From: DATGKD01 sp035294855 | GTDB lineage: Bacteria; Actinomycetota; Acidimicrobiia; Acidimicrobiales; UBA8190 | Length of the DNA: 34,361 bases | Direction: 5' to 3' | Assembly: GCA_035294855.1 (NCBI GenBank) | Contig: DATGKD010000115.1 | Span: forward strand, 1-34,361 | Shown: piece after piece, positions 29,887 through 34,361 of the stretch | How positions within the stretch are numbered: the first letter of the stretch is position 1 | How the letters are laid out: each line of letters opens with the position of its first letter | Translations under genes and position numbers: made by a program | Notes under the pieces: model-generated | The model's input: the letters and a program-made list of their open reading frames with translations, nothing else | Database searches by the model: none | What the model was told of the DNA's origin: nothing

Positions 29887-31710
29887 CTACCTGGCGAGGG
29901 GAACGAGCGCGCCGATGCTCGAGGGACGAGCAAGCGCCAGCACCGTACTCGGCGTCTCGCCCCGTACCCCACGCGCTGCCCACCGTGACTGCTGTTGGAT
30001 CAGTTCGTGCGCAAACGCCACCAGGTACGCGCGATTCGCGGCGAGGGCGACATCCTGCGGGGTGTTGCCCAGCGACCCTGACAGGTTCGTGATCGTGACG
30101 CCCTTCGGCAGGCTCACGTGCGTGCCGCCGGGCGCGTTGAGCAGATACAGGACGAAGCGTTCGTAGCGCGTCGTCGACCCCTGGTTGACCGGGACGATCC
30201 AGTACACGACGGACCAGCTGTCGGTGGTGAGCCCCTGGAACGAGAGCGCCTGACCGGTGATGCCGCCGCCCACGTCGACCTGCGCGACGTCGCGAAGGTT
30301 GAGGCCGTGGAACTGGTAGCACGCCTCCACGCCGTAGGCGGAGAAGGTCTGCAGGTCCGAAGTGTCGATTACATCCGCGGTCACTCCGTAGTCGGAGTGG
30401 AGGTCGCCTCCTCGGCCACCTGGTATTGCGGTGTAGCGGAGCCAGGTCGAGTCGTCGCCGAACAACGGCTTCGCCCAGTCGTAGCGTCCCGTCACGCGCC
30501 ACTTCCAACCACTCGGCACGGCGGGAGCGACCCGGAAGGCGAGGAGCTTCGGCTCGCCCGCCGCGTTCGCAACCAGGTCGTACGACTTGAGCCCGACGTC
30601 GGCAACCCCCAGCACGATGGCGGCAACGACCACGAGGATCGACGCCAAGAACACGCTCGGGACCGCGAGCGAGCCCCGCTTTCCCGCGTGCACCGTCGCT
30701 GATGCCTTGGTCCCGAGCGCGCGTGGCAACGGCGGGCCGATGCTCATTCCGAGAGGCTTGAGCGCGGCGATCATGATGACAACGCCAATCGAGAACGTCG
30801 CCAAGCCGACGAAGGGATGGAGGATGTCGATGGCGACGTGCTCGCCCCAGACCGTGCCCGCCCAGAAGATGAAGAGGAGCCGGGCCAGGTTGATTCCCCA
30901 GAGGAGCACCATTCCCGCCGTGAGCCAACTCAGCTTGCGAATGATCGGGCCGCGTACGACGACGAGGAACGCCGCCCCCACGAGCAGGAAGCCGACGATG
31001 CCGTTGATCCCCGAGCACGCGGAGACGACGCTGATCGGAAACGAATGGTGCTGGTGGACCACCGAGAACAACGAGCCATCGCCTGATTGGATCGGCTTGG
31101 CGACGGGGACGACGCGGAGGAGGGCTCGGAGGCCGGCCAAGGTGGCGCTCGTGGAAGCGTCCAAGATCCGAAGGAGAACCGTCGAGTACGGCCAGGGCCA
31201 CGCCAACACCAGGTAGCCGATGGCCAGCTTCTGGCGCCAAAGGGCGCGCACACCGAACAGAATGGCGACCACACCGGCGACGAAGAGCGGGAGCGACAGC
31301 AAGTCGAAGCGCCACACCCAGAACATCGCCGACAACTTCGCTGGCAGCAGGATATTCATCGCCATCGCCGCCGCGACGAGTGGAATGCCGACGATGTAGT
31401 CGAGCTGCCGGTCGTGGATCTCCGGCTCGGCCCGCACCGGACGGCTTCGCACCGCCGCCAGAGCCAGGGCGATGGCGGGAACGAGGCTGATGTACGCCAG
31501 TGGCGTCTGCATCCCAGCGTTCTGCACCAAGGTCAGCAACGAGTAGCTGTACGCGCACGCGACCGCGCCGAGGAGCACGATCATCTGCACGGCAGTCCGC
31601 GTCTTGGGCTGGGCGCTCCGCCACCGTTGCCGCCACTGCTCGGACCAGGCTCGAGCCGATGCCCAACGCGCCGCCGCGCCGACAGGCGGGCTCCCCACGA
31701 ACTGGGTCAC
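29887..31710 (-). CDS. Exosortase/archaeosortase-family protein with C-terminal EpsI-like domain
   Basis: A 607-residue membrane protein. About eight or nine helices in residues 45-385 carry the exosortase triad: Cys232 in VSACSGINGIVGF, Arg277 in NLARLLF and His298 in ILHPFVG. These enzymes cleave C-terminal PEP-CTERM-like signals outside the membrane and are unrelated to sortases. Residues about 400-607 form an external domain (ADVIDTSDLQTF, EACYQFHG, WSVVYWIVPV) reminiscent of the EpsI/DUF3485 partner of exosortases. No PEP-CTERM protein is seen nearby. The start is GTG 31710, overlapping the PstB-like stop (GTGA); a longer frame to 32013 is antisense-like in content and rejected. Confidence 0.85.
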   Translation of the reverse strand: MTQFVGSPPVGAAARWASARAWSEQWRQRWRSAQPKTRTAVQMIVLLGAVACAYSYSLLTLVQNAGMQTPLAYISLVPAIALALAAVRSRPVRAEPEIHDRQLDYIVGIPLVAAAMAMNILLPAKLSAMFWVWRFDLLSLPLFVAGVVAILFGVRALWRQKLAIGYLVLAWPWPYSTVLLRILDASTSATLAGLRALLRVVPVAKPIQSGDGSLFSVVHQHHSFPISVVSACSGINGIVGFLLVGAAFLVVVRGPIIRKLSWLTAGMVLLWGINLARLLFIFWAGTVWGEHVAIDILHPFVGLATFSIGVVIMIAALKPLGMSIGPPLPRALGTKASATVHAGKRGSLAVPSVFLASILVVVAAIVLGVADVGLKSYDLVANAAGEPKLLAFRVAPAVPSGWKWRVTGRYDWAKPLFGDDSTWLRYTAIPGGRGGDLHSDYGVTADVIDTSDLQTFSAYGVEACYQFHGLNLRDVAQVDVGGGITGQALSFQGLTTDSWSVVYWIVPVNQGSTTRYERFVLYLLNAPGGTHVSLPKGVTITNLSGSLGNTPQDVALAANRAYLVAFAHELIQQQSRWAARGVRGETPSTVLALARPSSIGALVPLAR

Positions 31711-32639
31711 CCGAACCGACCGTTCACATAGTCGGCGGTCCGAGGGTCGGTCGGGTCGCTGAACATCTGTTCCGTCGGCCCCGACTCGACGATCCGGCCC
31801 GGCTCGCCCTCGCCGCCGATCAAGAACAACGCGCAGTTGTCCGAGACCCGCTGCGCCTGTTGCATGTTGTGGGTGACGATGACGATCGTCACGTCGCGCG
31901 ACAGATGACGGATCGTCTCTTCGATGACGCCCGTCGAAATCGGGTCGAGGGCCGAACAGGGCTCGTCCATGAGGAGCACGCTCGGCCGGACGGCGAGCGC
32001 CCGCGCGATGCACAACCGCTGCTGTTGTCCACCGGAGATGGCCGCACCGGGCTCGTTGAGCCGATTCCGTGCCTCACGCCACAAACCCGCCCTTTCGAGA
32101 CATTCCTTGACGAGGGCGTCCGGGTTACTCGTCTTCAACCCGGCCAGGCGGAGCCCCGACAGCACGTTCTGGGCGATCGTCATCGAGGGAAACGGGTTCG
32201 GCTTCTGGAAGACCATCCCGATCCTCAGCCGGGTATGAGTTACGGGCGACTCGGGACCGTAGACGTCCACGCCGTCCAGCGTCACCGAGCCAGAAAGTCC
32301 CGACCCCGGGACGAGCTCGTGCATCCGGTTCAGGATTCGGAGAAACGTGGACTTCCCGCAGCCCGAAGGACCGATGAGCGCCGTCACCCTGCCCGGCTCC
32401 ATGTCCAGGGAGATGCGTTCGAGGACCTTGTTCGAGCCGAACCAGGCACTCACGTCCTTAGCCGCGAGTCGCGACGCGGCACGGCCGGCCCCGGCCTCGC
32501 CGACCGGAGGCGGAGCCGACGCGCCGGGGCCGCTCGCCACAGTGTGGCCGTTGGTGCTCGGCACCATGGGCTCGGGCGCCACAGCACCTCCCGGCGGAGC
32601 GGGAGGTGGAGGCGGCCAGCTGCCGGCCACATCGATCAT
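31707..32639 (-). CDS. pstB: PstB-like phosphate ABC-transporter ATPase
   Basis: A 310-residue ABC ATPase. Walker A is GPSGCGKST (90-98), the Q-loop FQKPNPFPS, the signature SGGQQQRLCIARAL, Walker B VLLMDEPCSALDP, and the H-loop VTHNMQQA. The KPNPFP and NRMHEL segments are specific for PstB, which powers high-affinity phosphate uptake with PstC and PstA. Residues 1-60 are an unusual Pro/Ala/Gly-rich extension (SWPPPPPAPPGG). PstC and PstA are absent in the visible operon; PstB lies directly between a PstS-like gene and the exosortase, overlapping both (ATGA upstream, GTGA downstream). Confidence 0.9.
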   Translation of the reverse strand: MIDVAGSWPPPPPAPPGGAVAPEPMVPSTNGHTVASGPGASAPPPVGEAGAGRAASRLAAKDVSAWFGSNKVLERISLDMEPGRVTALIGPSGCGKSTFLRILNRMHELVPGSGLSGSVTLDGVDVYGPESPVTHTRLRIGMVFQKPNPFPSMTIAQNVLSGLRLAGLKTSNPDALVKECLERAGLWREARNRLNEPGAAISGGQQQRLCIARALAVRPSVLLMDEPCSALDPISTGVIEETIRHLSRDVTIVIVTHNMQQAQRVSDNCALFLIGGEGEPGRIVESGPTEQMFSDPTDPRTADYVNGRFG

Positions 32640-34150
32640 GGTGGTGACCCATGCACGAGTCTCCGCCGCAGCACTCGCCTTCCCGTGAACCCGATCGTGA
32701 CCAACAGAACGGAGCCGACGAGGCCCGGCCAGGGAAGTCCGCCCGTAAAGGCGAGGGAAGATCCCGAGTCGGTGGCCGGTGTGCCTGCGCCCGAGCCAGA
32801 ACCGCCCCCTCCCGCCGTTGAGCCACCGCCCTGCGCTGAGGTCGACGCCAACGCCGCCGTGGTCGAGGTCGTGGTCGACCCGCCCGCCGGCGTCGTCGTC
32901 GTGGTGGTGGTGCTCGGGGCGGCCTCGGCCGCGACCTGGTCGGCAACGCTCATCCCCGCGGTGACCATGGCCGTCGTGACGGGGGCCGCCCCCATCGATT
33001 GCACCAGAGCCTGGCCCTTCATGCCGAGGATGAACCGGATGAATCCCGACAACGCCTTGGCCTTGGTGGCACCCAACCCGGATGTGGGGACGATCAGGTA
33101 GCTCATGACCGGTATCGGGTACGCCGCCTGATCGGTCGTGCTCGGGTTGAACGTGACGAGGTTGGTCTTGGGATCCATCGTGGCATGGGCGAGTGCTGCG
33201 TTCATGGCGGCCACCGTCGGCATCACGAAGGCCCCCGCGGCGTTCTGGACCGCGACCGTTGGGATGTTCCTCGGCGCGCCGACCCAGTCCGCCGGTAGCG
33301 CGCCGATCGTTCCCTTGTTGTCCCAGTTCTGCGGATTCGAGATCGGGGCCGGCGGCGTCGCCTGTTCGTTCAACGGCACCAGCGTGTTCGCCATGGTCGA
33401 GTCGCCGCCGCTCAACGCGGTCGTGTTCTGGGGCCAGACGTCGGTCGGGGTGAAGTTGGAGATGTTGTTCTGCGTGAGGTAGCTCTGCCACGTCTGTTGG
33501 GCCGCGTGGTCGCCCTCGAGATACGTTTCGATAGCCAGGCTGACCGCCGTCGGCTGCACTTCGTTGCGCGCCATGAGGTTGCTGTCGATGGTCCCCGCCA
33601 GGCTCGGGTTGTTCTGCGTCAGGACCGGGTCGTTCCACCTGACGACGGCGCTGGTGAAGATCTGCGCCAGTTGCTCGGCCGTGACCTGCAGCGGGCCACA
33701 GAAGTCGCTCGGGGCAATCGTCGTGGCGTTGCTGCACAACACGACAGCTCCGATGTCGACAGGGAACGCGGCATAGGGGACGTAGGCGAACGAACGGTTG
33801 TTCTGCGCCGCCGTGGCCATCTCCGCCGCGGTCAACGGCAGCTCGGAGATGGCGTAGTCGACGGGCTGGCCCGTCGGTGCGGCGCCGGCGGCGAAGTCTT
33901 CCCGGGCACCGTCGACGTTGGCGTCGAAGAAGTTGGGGAGCAAGGGCGAAATGGAGGAGAGCGCGTCGCTGTCGTTCTGTAGCGCGTCGACGAGGTTCTG
34001 GGCGAAGGATCCGCCTTCCGCAGCCAGCAGCGAGTCGTCTGCCCAGCTGGGTCCGGGTGACCACGACACGGCCGTGCCGGCCGCACCGAGGCACAGCACC
34101 ACCCCGCAGGCCACGAGATAGCCGCGTCGCATCGGACGAAGGGACCTCAC
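32636..34150 (-). CDS. PstS-like substrate-binding protein with LAFTG sortase signal
   Basis: A 504-residue secreted protein. The signal peptide spans residues 1-37 (RRGYLVACGVVLCLGAAG... ending near SWA). Residues about 40-400 match the phosphate-binding PstS fold: QPVDYAISELPLT, AYVPYAAFPVDIGAVVLCSN, QLAQIFTSAVVRWNDPVL and PVMSYLIVP. A Thr/Ser/Gly-rich spacer follows. The C-terminus is a sorting signal: LAFTG at 466-470, a hydrophobic helix, then RRVLRRR. Usual PstS proteins of Gram-positives are lipoproteins; here wall anchoring replaces the lipid. The GTG start at 34150 overlaps the upstream stop (GTGA). ATG 34132 is an alternative start. Phosphate binding is inferred from family only. 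Confidence 0.85.
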   Translation of the reverse strand: MRSLRPMRRGYLVACGVVLCLGAAGTAVSWSPGPSWADDSLLAAEGGSFAQNLVDALQNDSDALSSISPLLPNFFDANVDGAREDFAAGAAPTGQPVDYAISELPLTAAEMATAAQNNRSFAYVPYAAFPVDIGAVVLCSNATTIAPSDFCGPLQVTAEQLAQIFTSAVVRWNDPVLTQNNPSLAGTIDSNLMARNEVQPTAVSLAIETYLEGDHAAQQTWQSYLTQNNISNFTPTDVWPQNTTALSGGDSTMANTLVPLNEQATPPAPISNPQNWDNKGTIGALPADWVGAPRNIPTVAVQNAAGAFVMPTVAAMNAALAHATMDPKTNLVTFNPSTTDQAAYPIPVMSYLIVPTSGLGATKAKALSGFIRFILGMKGQALVQSMGAAPVTTAMVTAGMSVADQVAAEAAPSTTTTTTTPAGGSTTTSTTAALASTSAQGGGSTAGGGGSGSGAGTPATDSGSSLAFTGGLPWPGLVGSVLLVTIGFTGRRVLRRRLVHGSPP

Positions 34151-34361
34151 TGCACCCTGGCCCGCAGGCGGCGCCTGACCGCCCAGCCGGCTGCCACCAG
34201 TGCCATGCCGGTGACGACGATCACCACCGGATTCGAGCCGGTGTACGCGAGGGACGGCGACCCGCCGAGCGACACCGCCGGGTTGATCGAGGACGCGCCG
34301 GCGCCCGAACCACCCGAACCCCCCGATCCGGCTCCGCCGCTTCCGCCGGAACCGCCTCCGA
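34147..34361 (-). CDS. C-terminal part of a sortase-anchored protein (LAYTG), cut by window end
   Basis: The last 70 codons of a gene whose start lies beyond the window. It encodes a Gly/Ser-rich spacer (GGSGGSGGAGSGG and similar), then LAYTG (encoded at 34251-34237), a hydrophobic helix (VVIVVTGMALVAAGWAV) and a basic tail (RRRLRARVQ). This is a complete LPxTG-like cell-wall sorting signal. Its stop overlaps the PstS-like GTG start (GTGA), so it belongs to the same operon and is the third LAxTG substrate beside the class E sortase. The nature of its extracellular part is unknown. Confidence 0.85.
   Translation of the reverse strand, partial: GGGSGGSGGAGSGGSGGSGAGASSINPAVSLGGSPSLAYTGSNPVVIVVTGMALVAAGWAVRRRLRARVQ

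Noticed and set aside
31711..32013. Upstream extension of the exosortase frame to 32013
   Set aside because: It would lie inside the PstB-like gene, and its Arg/Asp-rich translation looks like an out-of-frame shadow. GTG 31710 overlaps the PstB stop as elsewhere in the operon.
34094..34108. LVAC in the PstS-like signal peptide as a lipobox
   Set aside because: The Cys is residue 15, after only about five hydrophobic residues, too early for a lipoprotein signal. The C-terminal LAFTG signal explains anchoring better.
1..34361. tRNA, rRNA, CRISPR array, insertion sequence or phage attachment site
   Set aside because: No cloverleaf, regularly spaced repeat, transposase or integrase was found on reading both strands.

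Overview
The window is 34.4 kb of very GC-rich DNA that reads as chromosome of a high-GC Gram-positive bacterium. Supporting signs are a MurT/GatD lipid II amidation enzyme, a class E sortase with LAxTG-type substrates, a SigF/SigB-type sigma factor with its STAS antagonist and RsbW-like partner, an F420-type luciferase-like oxidoreductase, Thr-rich linkers in surface proteins, and frequent GTG starts with 4-base stop/start overlaps. The style suggests an actinobacterium, perhaps Acidimicrobiia, but the placement is an inference from gene content. I saw no rRNA, tRNA, CRISPR array, transposase or phage gene.

Layout. (1) 95-6304 (+): four genes with overlapping stop and start codons: an acyl-reductase-like SDR fused to a HAD phosphatase, a zinc-type MDR dehydrogenase, a LarA-like protein and a PlsC-type acyltransferase. 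A 16-bp palindrome covers the first start codon. (2) 6602-8167 (+): a secreted multi-domain surface protein, converging on 8250-11908 (-), where a HAD-PlsC fusion is coupled to a MurT-GatD fusion. (3) 12137-13108: a LysR regulator, followed by a 73-base pure pyrimidine tract. (4) 13250-18839: small-molecule metabolism: GNAT, YqgE/AlgH, ureidoglycolate lyase-like protein, cupin, 2-hydroxyacid dehydrogenase, RraA-like protein, LLM oxidoreductase and a GYD protein. An 18-bp perfect palindrome lies between the divergent lyase and cupin genes. (5) 18886-22452: a TauE/SafE-type exporter, a KimA-type potassium transporter and a four-helix membrane protein with a SigF-type promoter. (6) 22861-24862: STAS, RsbW-like protein, sigma factor, then a small zinc-knuckle protein. 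(7) 24984-26459: a LigD of PE-ligase type without the polymerase domain. (8) 26938-27648: a coiled-coil DivIVA-like protein. (9) 27638-34361 (-): six tightly packed genes: a partial LAYTG surface protein, a PstS-like protein with an LAFTG sorting signal, a PstB-like ATPase, an exosortase/archaeosortase with an extra C-terminal domain, a class E sortase with a long N-terminal extension, and an LAYTG-anchored protein.

The most striking system is region 9. It places two unrelated protein-sorting transpeptidases, at least three sortase substrates and a phosphate-type binding protein plus ATPase, without visible PstC/PstA permeases, in one apparent transcription unit. Its last gene carries a neocarzinostatin-like domain that also occurs in the secreted protein at 6602-8167, linking two distant loci. 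Other notable points are the MurT-GatD fusion, the SDR-HAD/MDR/LarA/PlsC operon, a branched inverted-repeat structure at 14641-14725 and several strong dyads that look like operators.
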